From Perkinsus olseni (lineage: Eukaryota; Perkinsozoa; Perkinsida; Perkinsidae), in contig JABANP010000154.1 in NCBI GenBank assembly GCA_013115135.1, positions 40,392 to 104,391 of the forward strand: a DNA stretch of 64,000 bases, in the 5' to 3' direction. The notes beneath the pieces are model-generated. The model saw only the letters and a list, made by a program, of their open reading frames with translations. It was not told where the DNA came from and searched no databases. A program made the position numbers and the translations under genes. Below are positions 10,889-27,067 of the stretch, in pieces. Numbering within the stretch: position 1 is the first letter of the stretch; each line of letters starts with the position of its first letter.

Positions 10889-11565
10889 ATGGTAGTAAGA
10901 GGGTGGCCTTAGGCCACTGGCCTAGCACCGCCGTAGCATACACCGCTGAGCGGCTGAGGTGCTTGGTGGAGGCACACGACTATGGAACCTTAACTTGACG
11001 CGAGTAGATGGCCGCATGATTGTTGGCTTGAGCCGGAGAACTGACTCCTCCCGAGATTCGGCCAACGGAATTCTTTTTAAGTTTATGGTCCCAGTGGTTC
11101 ACACGTGCGCCGCCGCCGGGAGAAGAAATGTTATCATCGGCTTCGAAATCATCTGTCTGGCTCCGTTCGGGTGTACGAAATCGTCACCTGTCTTCGATTC
11201 GTACCGCACCATTCCCAATTCCCCGTTTCTCTACTCATCGAAGTTGTCTACTGTCATATAGGTCTGGAAGAGTGGTCCCAAGCATGGCTTTACTACCTCC
11301 CGCAAGGTTCAGAGGCCACGGTGGACTATGAGGTACTATGGGCTGGCCATGCTTAACTCACCTTACGGAATATCCTTTCGATTCGACCTCTGCGAATCGT
11401 GGTGGGACCCTAGAAGGTCCAGGCTGCTGTCGATGATGATGAAGACACCTTCCTCATCCCTCAGGTCATGGACATCCTTTCTGTCAACGGCAGAGTGCTG
11501 CGCTTACGGCCGATAGACGGGGTCTTCCAGTGCAGTAGTCGACGGACTTCGTATTATTGATATAA
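10700..11565 (+). CDS. Hypothetical multi-exon gene using duplicated exon B
   Basis: After the shared exon, open stretches with splice-like borders are seen near 11260-11330 (LEEWSQAWLYYLPQGSEATV) and 11420-11565 (VDDDEDTFLIPQVMDILSV then GRVLRLRPIDGVFQC, ending in a stop). The middle exons could not be resolved. No domain recognised. Exon structure is inference. Confidence 0.3.
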
Positions 11566-11907
11566 AACCGTACCACGCTCTTGATGCTGTTCTGTAGTTT
11601 CTCGCTTCAACTGTGGAATTCTCCCGCGTTCTTTCCGTCGGTAAATGGGCGGGGCTGCCAGAACCGAAGCACACTACCATCAAAAGCGCCGGATAGCTGC
11701 TTAAGAGAACCTCACTGGCCTTAGTGTGTCCTTCACGACGCACAGGAAATAACACCTCCTGACTTGCCGGCATCTCGAGGGTTCGTTGTCCTCGGTGTCC
11801 GTGCTCAGGGTAGCCTCAGGATATTATAGTAGTTGCAGGGGTTTTGGTATGGGTAGCAGAGCGCCTCCTACCAAACGGTCGAGATGCAGCGTTGGTCAGC
11901 AGGGCAT

Positions 11908-14471
11908 GCGGACCCTCGATTCTTTCTTCGCCAAAAAGGAGGTACTAGTGATAATCCTGGTGGCTGTCGGGGGTTGACTGCGGATGCCTGTCGCGATACC
12001 GAGAACTCAAGGCTACATCGTCTCCGAATCAGAGGGGATTTCTCATTATCACTGACCACGTTACGCCCTATAGTGGAGCGGTGTCCTGGTTCTGATGCAG
12101 TCGACTGCGTGAGGGTGTGCTTTTTCAGACGGCCTCCCATGCCACGAGTAGTGTTGAAGCGATCGACATCGAGGCTAGTCAGAGTAGCAGTGGTCCCGAT
12201 TCGAGACACCCGAAGGCGTCTGAGCACCCCTCGGCGAGAGAGGAGGGCAGCAGTGGTCAAGCCTTGAAGTAAGTACGGGACTATGCTGATTCATGGGCAC
12301 AACGTCGTTTTTCAACTTCTTCTGAAGAGGGCTGCATCGCCACCACAACCGCCCATTGCAGGCCTAAGATCGCCCTTCGGCCGAAGTCCTCGGCGCGTCG
12401 GCCAACCGAAAGCCGTCAATGGGGGCCCTTAGCTCAGCGGGCGAGGCCTACATCCTCGACAGACCTAGTGTACGAGGCTGGCTCTGAAAGGGAGGGAACG
12501 GGGAATTCTGTCGGAGGCGTGGCCACAATAATGAGAATAGTAGTCACCTACCACTAATCCCTTCCTTCCAGTCAGCGTGTCAGATCAACTACTATGAAGC
12601 CCTTCCCTTCAATTGGAGCAGATGGAGCTGCTTCTACGATGCAGCATCAGCCGGCCGTCCCGAGTACGACTCAGTCTCTCTCCCAACCTACGCCAACCTC
12701 AGGTATGATACTCTGGGGTCCTCCTGGCTGTGGTAAGACCACCTTAGCTCAACTCCTGTGTCGGTCGTTAACCCAATCTGGTCTGCCGTGGCGCCACACC
12801 AAACTCAGTGCTGTCAACGCGGGAGTCAACGATGTGAGCTCAGAAAGGGGTCGTCGCTGGCGAGTGCAGCCCTACCCACTCAGGTGAAGAAGGTCGTCGA
12901 GGAAGCCACCAACGCTAGGAGACTTTCTGGAGGGCGTAGGGCTTCGGCGGCCGGGTGAAGGGGGATCTTTTTCATCTCAGGTACGCTGCTTTTCTTGGAT
13001 GAGATCCACCGTTTCAATAAAGCCCAGCAAGACGCGCTCCTCCCTCATGTCGAGAACGGCACCCTCACGCTCATCGGGGCGACCACGGAGAACCCGAGCT
13101 TCCAGTGCAACAGGTGCTCGCTTGTCGCTGGTCGTACCACTCCTCCCCCAACTCGTCGCTCATCAGGGCTCTGGTGTCGCGGTGTCAAATAATAAAGATT
13201 CCACCACTGAGCACCGGCTCGGTGGAGAAGATAGTAGACAGTCTGAGTAGATTGGTCGATAATGATTTCTTTTCCTAGTTACGAAGAGCACTGTCCAACT
13301 ACTACCCACAAGTAGCTGTGGACGGATCGACCGCTGAACTGTTGAAGACGTTGGCCGAATTCGGGATGGGCGACGTCAGAGCATCCCTGAATGCGCTCGA
13401 GCTTGCCTGCGATCTGGCCATGATGGGCCCTGGGGATGCGTCCCCCGTCATCACACTGCGACTGGAGCATGTCAAAGAGGTCAGTGCGTCGCGGGGCGTG
13501 GACTATCTCGGTGTGGGGAGGGTAGTTGCCGAATGAAGCATAAGTAGACTGGGCTCCACGGGGGTAGAGTAGGTCGCGAGAATTGTAGTTGGGAACGAAA
13601 AAGATGGTATTGTGAAGCTTGTGAAGACACTGGTCTTAGGCGATGGAGACATCTTCCTGTGGGAGGCATCGGCTGCTCGGCTACGACAAGAACGGCGACA
13701 TCCACTACGATCTTGCCAGTGCCCTACAGAAGTCGATTCGAGGCTCTGATAAAGACGCTGCAGCGTAACGGGACGTATCTTCCCTTCAAGCCGAGCTTTC
13801 ATGCCTTAGGTATTGGACGACCAGGATGCTACACGGCGGTGAGCCTCCTGAATACGTGTCCCGTCGGCTGATGAGAATCGCCTCTGAGGACGTTGGCCTG
13901 GCGGATCCCCAAGCATTGCAAGTGGCGGCTGCGGCTCACACGGCGACGATGGCCACTGGCATGCCTGAGTGTAGCGACTAAGCATCCGTGATGGGGTCCT
14001 CTAGAGGCGCGCCTCAGGTTCCACTGCCCTGCTGCAGGCAGCCCTTTACCTCTGCGATGCCCCTAAGAGTAACGCTGTCTATGTAGCCTACAAGAACGCA
14101 ACCAGAGCAATCGAGAACGCCACTACGGACTCTGAGGTGCTCTGTGTGATTGGATTAGTACCGTAATTCCAACAACTCCTACTGATGGGTAGGTACCGGT
14201 GCATCTACGCAACGCCCCTACAGGGTTGATGAGGGAGCTCGGCTACGGACGGGATTATATTTACACCAACCAGCCGCGGCCAACTCGAGCGGGCGAGATG
14301 GCGCCCGAACAGTCGTAGGTGGATGCCCTCATGGTCTCTGTGGATACCTTGGTCAGGTATCTCCCATCGGGCCTCCACCGAGGCGACATCTTCCCGACGG
14401 CCTTCTACGATGCACGGCCCGGTCTGCCGTCCTCTTGCCCAACTTGCGGTGCGCGGCTTATCAGGGAATGA
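11908..14471 (+). CDS. WRNIP1: WRNIP1/MgsA (RarA)-type AAA+ ATPase
   Basis: Replication-fork maintenance ATPase of the clamp-loader clade. Visible in order: a short first exon [11 protein letters not shown] resembling an N-terminal PCNA-binding (PIP) motif; a low-complexity Ser-rich linker (12128-12266); the family motif [12 protein letters not shown] (12430s); Walker [13 protein letters not shown] (12718); Walker [21 protein letters not shown] (13003); sensor-1 [12 protein letters not shown] (13080); sensor-2 region [18 protein letters not shown]; helical clamp-loader segment [28 protein letters not shown] (13720); [15 protein letters not shown] (13867); [29 protein letters not shown]; and a last exon [13 protein letters not shown] ending 14471. 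About ten short GT-AG introns, for example 12936-12980 and 13114-13163. No UBZ zinc finger is visible at the N-terminus. Confidence 0.9.
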
Positions 14472-15201
14472 CGACATTGTGGCTGTTTTGTGTTCTCTAG
14501 TGTGAACGGTTCTAATACGATCCGAAAAGATACGCCCCGATGAATCTGGTCCATCTTCTCAACGACGGAACCACACGACTGGAATCGACCTGATTGCTTT
14601 GTCTGCTTCAAAGAGAACGCGGTGACGATTTACTCAGCAGCCAAAGCGCCCGTTTATTCTTCCTAGCGCCACCAGTCGCGCATTCGTAATGGCGTACACT
14701 TAGCTCAGTGCCTTCAGGCTGCAGTAGCTTAGCTTTGCGGAGTGATCTTATTACAACTGACGACGATCTGTGCAGCACCGGTGAGTGGAATTCCGAAGTG
14801 GAGGACTTCGCCCTCCGACCGAAAATCCAAACAGTTTCATGGACTACCGCAGTTCAACATGAGCTGATTTTGTGTCCGCCCTCAACAGCCTACGGCAAAT
14901 GTATCACACAAGCCTCGTCGCGAGCAATCACGCTCGCTTTGCTCCAGCTCGCGTGGCCAGTCGGCTGCATCTATTCATCACAGCCATATAGTCATATTCA
15001 TATTCTCATCGACACTTGAGGTGTTCGATGTTGTTGTTCAACGCTGATAGACTACCAACTCGACAAAGACATCATCACCAGCGGTTTGAATACAACAGTA
15101 ATCGACAGTGTTCATGAATGAATGGGATTGGTTTTCAATCCCATGGACTTCCTAAGAAAGGACCAGAGGAGGGTGGCATCAATCTGATGATACATTCACC
15201 C
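14472..15201. other. Intergenic between convergent genes
   Basis: Lies between the 3' ends of the WRNIP1 gene (plus) and the first GT17 gene (minus). Open frames here show no conserved feature. Confidence 0.4.
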
Positions 15202-18200
15202 TTACAGTCGAAGTCCGTGGTTGTACGCCCATGACAAGGCTCGGTCAAACGCCATTCTGTTGCCGAGCTGCTGTTCTCGAACGTACTCGCATGCCTACGA
15301 TGATGGCCAACTACGACCTATTTTGTATCTTTCACTCGTCGACCTACTTCGAGACTTTCAATAGAGGGGAACAAGTGAGGATATCGATGACGGTTGGCTT
15401 CGGCAAACCTGTACGGCTCCACAGCAACAATAACGCTTGGCGGGGAGTCGTACCACGGTATCCACGTGTTGAAGTCAATTCTACTTATTAGTTTGGCGTC
15501 AGAAGAACAGCACACTCGTATCTAACAGGGACGTATCTTTCATGCTCGCGCAACACAGATGAGCTCACTTACTCCACAAGCTTTCCAAACGTAACCCATA
15601 GAAGGGTTTCGCGCTAGAGCTAAGGCGGTATCTTTTAAACACGCAAGCCTTTTACGGAAAAGAAGATACTCATTGCGACCAAGCCCACCTCTATCGTCTC
15701 GGCTCCTGGGAAGCTTTCCTCCATCGGTGAAGGACAACTGCTTTAGAAGGTCCCCTTCAACAGAAGTCTGATCCGATGGAAATGATCCGACTGGAATCAT
15801 TCCTACTGTTCTACTGCTTACGAAATAGCTCGCATGAGCTCCAATGGAAGGCTCGTCCAGAGTCCACGCTCCAGGGTATCTGATCATTTCCACTGCTGTA
15901 CGCGATCAACGACGTGTAACACGTCACGTGTTGTCTGCTCCCCGAGCCCTTCGAGTTTCGAATCATTCTTCTCGGGGGATCTATTGAATATCGACTGCGT
16001 GGGTTCTACTGTACGCGGGTTACGGGGCGAACGCCCTGCTCGGCAGAGCCTGTCCTCGATCGAAATAGGGGACAGTACTCTTCACAGGGAAGAGCAACTC
16101 CCAACAGGCCATACAACATACCATATTGAATGGATATAATATAGAAATACCAATAAACCCGTGGGGGTACTATTAATTAGTAGATCGCGCACGATGGGTT
16201 GCCTCTATCACCATTATTAAGACATATTTTAGGATTAATCTATGTGTGAGTTTATAGTCCAACGCTTACGGCTTTGCGGCTAAGACTCGCCGATGTGCTC
16301 AGTTGAAGACTCTCTGTAGCATTGACATGCAGTGCAATGAGAGAGACTGTCAGCCAGATTACTATCATTATGATCATCGGTCAGATACCATCTTTTTCGT
16401 ATATACTAATAGTGATGAATATAAGAACTATGTAATAATTTATTTGAAATAGGTGGCCATATTGTGTCACACCTGGCGGGTTGAAGTAAACCTGTTTGGG
16501 GGTTTTTTCGCATCGCCTTTCTATCGAATATCTCGGGACATCTCTCGAACTCGACGTCCGTCCCTGACTAACGCATGCATGACGACAATAATGAGCCCAG
16601 CTTACTTTTCCAAGCAAAATTCTGGGATACGAACCTGGCCCGGAGGACAACGGGGAGCTTCGGGTCTTTCGGAGTGCAGTACTTGAAGGCAGCAACTTGT
16701 TCAGCGGTCGGCATCTACGACGATGAGCATGCTCCGCCACGGAGCCTTCTTTGGCCTACCTCATCCAAGTCCCCATGGATAAACAGTACAGAGTCGTCGG
16801 GCTCCCCGAAGGCCTCCACGTACTTCTCGACTAGGAAGGCCCGGGCGAACTCCTCGAAACCGAACCTGAGACCCCTTGAGGTGGGCCCCGGGTGAAAGTC
16901 TTCTCACGTCCCCTCTCCCTCGCCCATCAGCCGTTGGTATCGGACTTGGGCGGAATCGTCGAGAACGTTATACACTATTTTATGACGGAAGCGTTCGAAC
17001 CTGGAACGCTGTCTGATTGGTCGGAGCGGCGACCTCATTCAGGCCACCTCGGTGAGTTCAAAACTGTCCCCAACAAGAGCGGTTTGTTCCACTTCTTTAA
17101 CGTCTTCGCCGTCTCCACGATAATGAAGACCTGCGAGATTGTCTACGGGACACACGAGAGAGGCAGACCGTACGTCAACGAGAGAGTCCAACTCGTACAA
17201 GCGCATTTCGAGGACGTCGAACTCGTAGGCAAACAGGAGGAGGTCGACTATCTTCACAGGGGAAGGTCGGTCGCCGGACATGTACCTGCATCGTATCCAA
17301 GTACCCGTGGTCAGCCAGCATCCGCCTACCGATTCTCCATGCAGTTCCATTTTATACGCCTGTCAGGAGGTCGGACGGTGGTGAGGAGATCTGACGGCGG
17401 GTCTCGGGTCAAGGCTGGCCGAAGGAGGTCCATGTACCGGACGGCCCAGACCTGACGATAAGAGTCGACATGTCACAGCCAGGACGACGCACAGTGAAGT
17501 TGGGATGATTCCGATCAGCCAGAGCAGCCCAGTCGAACTCCGGCCCGGCCCGCTTCTCCATGATCCCCGAACTCAGGGTTGGCTTCCCATTGCCCTGAAG
17601 AACTGTTCGAGGGCCGGTCGCTACGCGTAGGCCTACCCAGTCGGTGCAGATCGACTTCGGCTTCGTTCTCGTGTACTTGCCGAGAAGCCTCCTCCAGTAT
17701 ACCGGGGATGTCATATTGCTGTGGGCTGTCTGCACAGCACACGCACGATTGGCCTACTTCGGGGGCTTGGGTTGCCTCAATGGGTCGTAACAGTATACTG
17801 CTAGCACACTGCCTCTTCAGTTATACTTCTGCCCGTTCGGTAAGAGTTGGTATGAGCGCGTCCGGTGTGATCTCCGTCAACCTACCGTTGGCTGCTCCAT
17901 TAATTTGCGGCTGATGAACCCCCGGTTTCTCTTCTCGAGACCCCAGTTCTCCCTCTTCTCGCAACGCTGAGCAAAGGCCGCATCGGTCGTTGCTGACTAG
18001 TAGCATGCAGGACTCACGAGGCCGGGGAGGTGCTCATGTGATACACCTCCTCACCGTAGACCAACACGGACAGGTTCATCACCTGCGGAACACCATGCGC
18101 GAGCAGCGATGGATGGCTCAGATTCACCCGATCCCGGAGGAAGGCACGGTTGGCCGGGCTGCCTCGGATCAAGCTCCACAGTAGAGACATTACGCAGAGG

Positions 18201-18241
18201 GCAAACGCCATTAGGCAAAGCTTCAGCAGCAGGGCCTTCAA
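15202..18241 (-). CDS. GT17-family N-acetylglucosaminyltransferase-like, copy 1
   Basis: Minus-strand gene of many short exons. It opens with a type II signal anchor (MKALLLKLCLMAFALCVMSL, 18241), fitting a Golgi lumenal enzyme. Then come a stem with SSGQWEANPE (17580s), RYMSGDRPSPVKIVD and FAYEFDVLEMRLYELDSLVD (17180-17280), VFIIVETAKTLKKWNKPLLL (17060-17120), RFERFRHKIVYNVLDD, LVEKYVEAFGEPDDSVLFIH leading to GDLDE, PTAEQVAAFKYC (16690), GAWTLDEPSIGAHASYFVSS (15810-15870), NTWIPW (15460) and a last exon ending ALSWAYNHGLRL (15202). The D-x-DE motif after a hydrophobic strand and the LE.RL.EL...VD block are hallmarks of glycosyltransferase family 17 (MGAT3-like). A GGGG run near 17570 shifts frame once, probably an assembly indel. 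Confidence 0.75.
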
Positions 18242-19057
18242 AAACTGAGCGGAAGAAAGTCTGACGAGAGATCAAGCAGAGGGACTCACCATCTTGTTGC
18301 TGCTCGGTCGCTTCTCTGCTCGGTTGCGCGGTTTTTCGCCGCATTTTGCCGGGGCGTAATCAACAGACAGCCTCGCTGTGGGGGAGGGCATATAGGAGCA
18401 CGCAAAACCCCTTCTAACAGCCTCTGATCGAAGTGACTCAGTGACGCTGGACTCCTCCCGTTGAATCGCCTTTGCCGAGTCTCTTACAGTTTGGCAGAGG
18501 TGTGGGGCTTTAAATTGCCCTGGCAAGCCTACTGTGTATTCGTTTCGCTGTTACGGGAGTTGCCGCTGTGCGCTCCGTGGTTTACCGAGATGTGCTCATG
18601 TTGATTCGATGCTCCCCGACCACTCGATGTTAACAACACAACCAATACTCCCAACAAACGTGAAAATCTCCGCATGCTGCATGTCAACTTCTCCGGTAAT
18701 CAACACAGCCAGGGCAGCTGCAGTGGGCCTCAGTCGATCCACACCATCCGCCTGAACGCGTTTACTGATGCGCCTAAGGGCAGCGGTAATCCTACCAGGG
18801 CTGCAGCAAGGCGCCGACCCCCTCGGATCGCACTGCGCAGGCCTGAGATAGTAAAGCCATAACAACGTCGTGGAGAACGGCCTAACCTTCTCCCGGCCGC
18901 GTCCGTCTGCTGCGGACCGCAGCGGAGATCGGTCCGCCAGCGCGGTTGGGTTGCCTCAGCAGGAGCTCTCGGCTCGGGCGCCTGGGACTTCGGAGATGCC
19001 GCGGGGCGAGATGGCTTCCTGACGATTTGTGATGCTCTTCAGCAGCCTGAAGTTCCC
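18242..19057. other. Spacer between the two GT17 genes
   Basis: 5' side of copy 1 and 3' side of copy 2. No gene supported; should include the copy 1 promoter. Confidence 0.4.
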
Positions 19058-21716
19058 TCACAGTCTGATGCCGTTATTATACGCCCAAGCGAGCGCCTTG
19101 TCGAATTTAAGTCTGTTGGTCTGCTGTTGCTTCCGAATGTACTCACAAGCCTGCAGGAGCAACACACCTCACAAGGGACGAAACCGCCCGGCGTCTCACA
19201 GCCAACCTCTCCCGAGACGGGAACATGTAGGGATAACGCTGCCGGTTGGCATCGGCGAACCTGATGAGCCTGAAGGCTGGCCACGGCCGCCATCTTCAAC
19301 TAACCATGGGATCCAAGTATTGAAGCTGATCTTCTCCGTACGAGCGTTCGATGCATCATCCCAACAGCAGACTCTTATCTGACCGAAACCGAATGCGCTT
19401 TCGAAGTAGGCCGGTGAGCTCACCCCGCAGACCCTCCAAGCGTCGGCCATGGACGGGTTCTTAGCCAGAGCAACAGCGATATCTGATCAGCAGGACCGTG
19501 TGTGGCACAGTCAGCAGACCCCCACCTCTCCGTGCTTTGGTCGTCCTCGCTCCGTTCAATGATACCACCGTCCGAGAAGGACAGTTGCTTCAACAAGTCG
19601 CTTTCTGGCGGCATCTGCGAGGCCCGGTGTCAGCACGCGTGCAGCATCCTTCATTCGCTCACGAAGAAGCTCATGTGGGCTCCCACAGTCGGATGGTCCA
19701 TCGCCCAGTGCCCCTTGGTCCTGCAAAACTGAGTTCCTCCATCTCCCCTAACGACAGCAGGCCCACCGTGCAGGCAAGGCGGCGCCCGTGATCGGATGCT
19801 TCTGCATGGAGGTCTTATCGAAGATATTAGGGAAGGTCAAGTCGGGCATGTCGGCTCCTGGAAGGGAGGTGGCATGAGAGCTAGCCTATGGACCGAGTGA
19901 GCTCACTCCTCCAGGCGAAGTTCATTGCGAGAAATCTGGTAGGTAGGGCCGCGGGGTATCGGGTGTCTTTGGGGGTGCAGTACTTGAAGGCTGCTACTTG
20001 TTCTGCAGCGGGCATCTGATCATACAGTGAGGCTTAGGGACACTTCGGATGGGCGGATTTGGGTTGTTTTTGGTGTTGGGACGATGCTAAGTGATCCCAG
20101 TCAGTGGTGTAATCAGCTATTATAGCGGCCCTATGCTGTCCACTAGCATCGCCCGATTAGTTCAGCTGGATAGAATGTCTGCCTACGGAGCAGATGGTCG
20201 TAGGTTCGAATCCTGCATCGGGTAACTATTTATCCCATTCAATTCGCTCCCAACTTGACCTCGTCCATATCCCCGTGAATGAATAGTGTTTTGTCATCAG
20301 GCTCTCCGAAAGCCTCGACATACTTCTCCAGCAGATACCCCCGGGTGAATGTCTCCAATGCGTATCTACACTCGAGGTATCCTTCTCTAGTGGACTAAGC
20401 AGCCAGCGTGGTGATGGTACCACCGTCTACCTGTCTTCCTTTCCTCCATTAACCCTCCTGAACCTCGCCTCGACAGCATCGTCCAGAACACCGTACACGA
20501 TCTTGTCTCGGAAGGCTTCAAACCTGCTGTTGGTGAGGCTGCCTTTGTCGAGCACCACCACCCGGCCACCTCCGAGACTCGAGGGCAGCTCCCAACAGCA
20601 GCGACTTCGACCACTTCTTGAACGCTCTCGTCGACTCGACGATAACGAAGACCTGCGCGCTGACCATTCCGTGCATCCTCAATGCAGCAGACGCACATCG
20701 ACAACAGAGTGGAGCTCATGCAGTCGGATCTCCAGGATGTCAAGTTCGTACGCAAAGGGGACGAGGTCGACGATGCGGACTGGCGAGGGCCGCGTGCCAG
20801 TCATATACCTGGGGGGACATAAAGGCGGTAAAATCAAAGAGGAGCGGTACGGATTCTCTGACAGTCCCATTCGAGCTTCCGCGATTGGGGTCTGTCCAGA
20901 ACTGTCGCCTCCGCTGCAGGCTCCCGGGATAGGAGGCCTTGGAGGTGTGTAACGTACCGCCGCACCCACACCTGGGAGGGGACGTGCAGGAGGGAGCCTC
21001 CGCGTCAGCTCACTTCGTTGTTCGGATGATGGCGATCGACCAGGGCTAGCCAGTCGAACTCAACACCAGCAATTTCTTCCATTCGGCCGTGGTCTGGGTT
21101 GATCTCCCACTCCCCTGTCATCGGTACGGCCTTTCGACATGATCGCTCGTTGCGTCATCTCACCCAGCTCATTCAGGTCGACTTGCGCAGCGTCTATCCA
21201 CATGAGATCGCCCCTGTCGAGTATGCTCTCCGCTGTCACTACGGGAGCCTTGGTGCCTTAGAGACGAGCCCGGCAAAATCAGCGCCACGTAGCTCCGGCC
21301 AACCTCTCTTCGCACAGTCAGCCTTCTCGCCTTTGAGCTCCTCAATCGTCCCCTTAGCCTCCTCTAATTCCCGTCCCCTGGCGTCCAATGCCTCCTTCAA
21401 CTCGCTCTAAGTCGATCGCCTATCACCACAAACCCGACCTCGGTGCTCCCCACTACCGCCTTATCCTCCGCTTCCTTCCCGTCTGCCTTCGATGCAGCGG
21501 AGCGAAGTTTCTTCAGCACTAGCTCCAGCCGAGAGAGTACCTATTCATACCAAGGGCCGTCCGGGTCGGCACTACGACAGCTTCCCTCACGTCGTTGCCG
21601 TTAAGAACCGCTGCCCCCTTCAGGAACGCTCCTTCGTCATTGAACGACGAAGCCCCTCTTATCGGTACCGAGAGAACGTACAGAGCCGGGAGGAGTACAC
21701 ACACCAGCACTATCAT
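19058..21716 (-). CDS. GT17-family glycosyltransferase-like, copy 2
   Basis: Tandem paralogue of the gene at 15202-18241, same strand and exon order. Signal anchor IVLVCVLLPALYVLSV from ATG 21716; GEWEINPDHGRMEEIAGVEF (21090); RYMTGTRPSPVRIVD; FAYELDILEIRLHELHSVVD (20710); VFVIVESTRAFKKWSKSLLL (20640); RFEAFRDKIVYGVLDD (20500); LLEKYVEAFGEPDDKTLFIH then GDMDE (20280); PAAEQVAAFKYC (19990); GHWAMDHPTVGAHMSFFVSE (19690); NTWIPW (19315); last exon ACEYIRKQQ to LAWAYNNGIRL (stop 19058). Between NTWIPW and FADANRQRYP the sequence is one base shorter than copy 1, breaking the frame: decay or assembly error. One intron contains a tRNA gene on the opposite strand. Confidence 0.7.
20151..20223 (+). 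tRNA. tRNA-Arg (anticodon ACG)
   Basis: A 73-nt cloverleaf folds by eye. The acceptor GCCCGAT pairs with ATCGGGT, the D-arm is GTTC..GAAT, the anticodon arm is TCTGC/GCAGA with loop CTACGGA, and the T-arm GTAGG/CCTGC encloses TTCGAAT. Anticodon ACG at 20185-20187, which reads CGN Arg codons when A34 is deaminated. No intron. It is antisense within the GT17 copy 2 intron between the GDMDE and PAAEQVAAF exons. Confidence 0.93.
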
Positions 21717-22067
21717 GGATCGCAGCCTCGTCCACGACCAAGCGCCCTGAAGGAGGACCACTGCCGTTCCGTACTGGAGGTGGGAGTACCGTATCCCCTC
21801 GATGACCGGTTGAATGGCGCTGAGTGGCGACCGCTTCCGCAGCCCCAGCGGAAGCAACCCGACCTCTCGTCGCTGACGGAGAAGCAGCCGCCCTACCTCT
21901 AGTAGACGACCTCAATCCCAGAGGCATTGCGACACTACCCCTTCCACAAAGTACTCAGACATTAACAAAAGCAACAGCAAGGGGTGGTCTTACTGAGACA
22001 GGCGTGGGAGGAACGGGTGGTGAATACGTTTTGGTGATACAAGGTTACAACGTGGTTGGAAATATCA
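21717..22067. promoter_or_regulatory. Upstream region of GT17 copy 2 / 3' of NVL
   Basis: Both neighbours are on the minus strand. A 5' extension of the GT17 frame is possible (an upstream in-frame Met at 21857), but the membrane anchor begins at 21716. Nothing else recognised. Confidence 0.3.
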
Positions 22068-26021
<3,954 letters not shown>

Positions 26022-26441
26022 CAGAGCAAAAACCACACAACACCACTACGATTCAGCAGGGTCCCAGTCGCTGTGCTGTCTACCATTACAAGCCTGTAGG
26101 CCCATCGCCTTGAAACGTGCAACGGCCAACTCACGTGACGAGGCAAGAGAGCGTAGAATCGACCACACTGAGTAGTGGAGTCACGAAGGCATTCGGGAAT
26201 ATAGTGCGAGCCTGTATCGGCTCATTGCTGGTGAAGAGTCGCGGCTACCACCGCGATGATCGAGGGTCAACAATCGATCACCATGGCGCGCGCTGAATAA
26301 ATGGCGCAGGGCGCCCACGCGATCGCCCAAAAATGCAACTCATGAAACGGTTTTGCAAGAAGGCGCAACTTCAGCCACTTTTACCTATCTTAGCGTATTG
26401 AACGCCCCAAGCACTTGCTCTTGCAAACAAAAGCAACAACA
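26022..26441. promoter_or_regulatory. Bidirectional promoter region NVL / TM protein
   Basis: 420 bp between two divergent start codons. No defined box recognised; the sequence nearest 26405-26440 is A-rich and C-poor in leader style. Confidence 0.35.
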
Positions 26442-27067
26442 ATGGATAATCCATTCAACCCTTCACCCGTCGTCTACGGTGCCATTCGCGGCGCGGCTGC
26501 TGCCGTTGCCTCCTCTTCCCCCACTGAGGTAGGTTTGATGGTCTTTCTGTGGCTGCTTACTGATCTTCTCTCTTTCAGGTGGTCCCATCGGTCAACCCCC
26601 CTCGCCCTATGCCAGGCTTCCTCGGCCATCTAGAGGTTGTGTAAGTTCCTTTGGGCTTCTCGAAGTTCATGTACCTCCGCTCTTGTTCAGGCTGGATGAC
26701 ATCGGTGAAGCCCTGCAAGGCGTCGTCTTCACCTCGATGGACCCGACTGCGGAGCCTACCAGCGAGATCAGCGGCAACAATTCTTCTGGAGCCGGGGACC
26801 TCCTCGGAGGACTCTTCAGTACAACCGAGTAGGTCTTAAAGCTGCTCATACCACTCCATTGGTAACTCGTCTTTCCTCAGATTAATTGCATCTATGGGTG
26901 GCCTGATCGTGACGTTCATTCTCGTATGTGTTATGGACCGTCTTGCCAAGAGATGTCGCCATTGGGCGACTGCCAAAGTGGTCGCTAAGCTCGTCCCTAC
27001 TCAACAACCTCAAGAAGAAGAGGAAGATCAGCAAGAGGAGAGCGAAGTTGACTATTACGTACATTGA
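26442..27067 (+). CDS. Small single-pass membrane protein, four exons
   Basis: Exons 26442-26528, 26579-26640, 26691-26828 and 26881-27067 join in perfect phase (474 nt, 157 residues). An Ala-rich N-terminal segment (AIRGAAAAVASSS) and a Pro-rich stretch precede a Ser/Thr/Asn-rich region with an N-glycosylation sequon (NNSS). Then one transmembrane helix (LIASMGGLIVTFILVCVMD), a basic stop-transfer segment (RLAKRCRH) and a very acidic Gln/Glu tail ending DYYVH. The positive-inside rule predicts the acidic tail is cytosolic. No family recognised. Splice borders are clean GT-AG, so gene structure is well supported although function is unknown. Confidence 0.8.

Noticed and set aside
12428..12470. 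tRNA-like D-arm (TTAGCTCAGCGGGCGAG)
   Set aside because: No T-arm or acceptor pairing; the stretch encodes the conserved [12 protein letters not shown] motif of WRNIP1.
12936..12980. Apparent GG or GC donor in the WRNIP1 gene
   Set aside because: Shifting the border gives GT-AG with the expected [14 protein letters not shown] sequence.
13108..13152. Apparent non-canonical WRNIP1 intron flanked by CAAC direct repeats
   Set aside because: A canonical GT-AG intron at 13114-13163 gives an even better match to the family ([14 protein letters not shown]), so no unusual splicing is needed.
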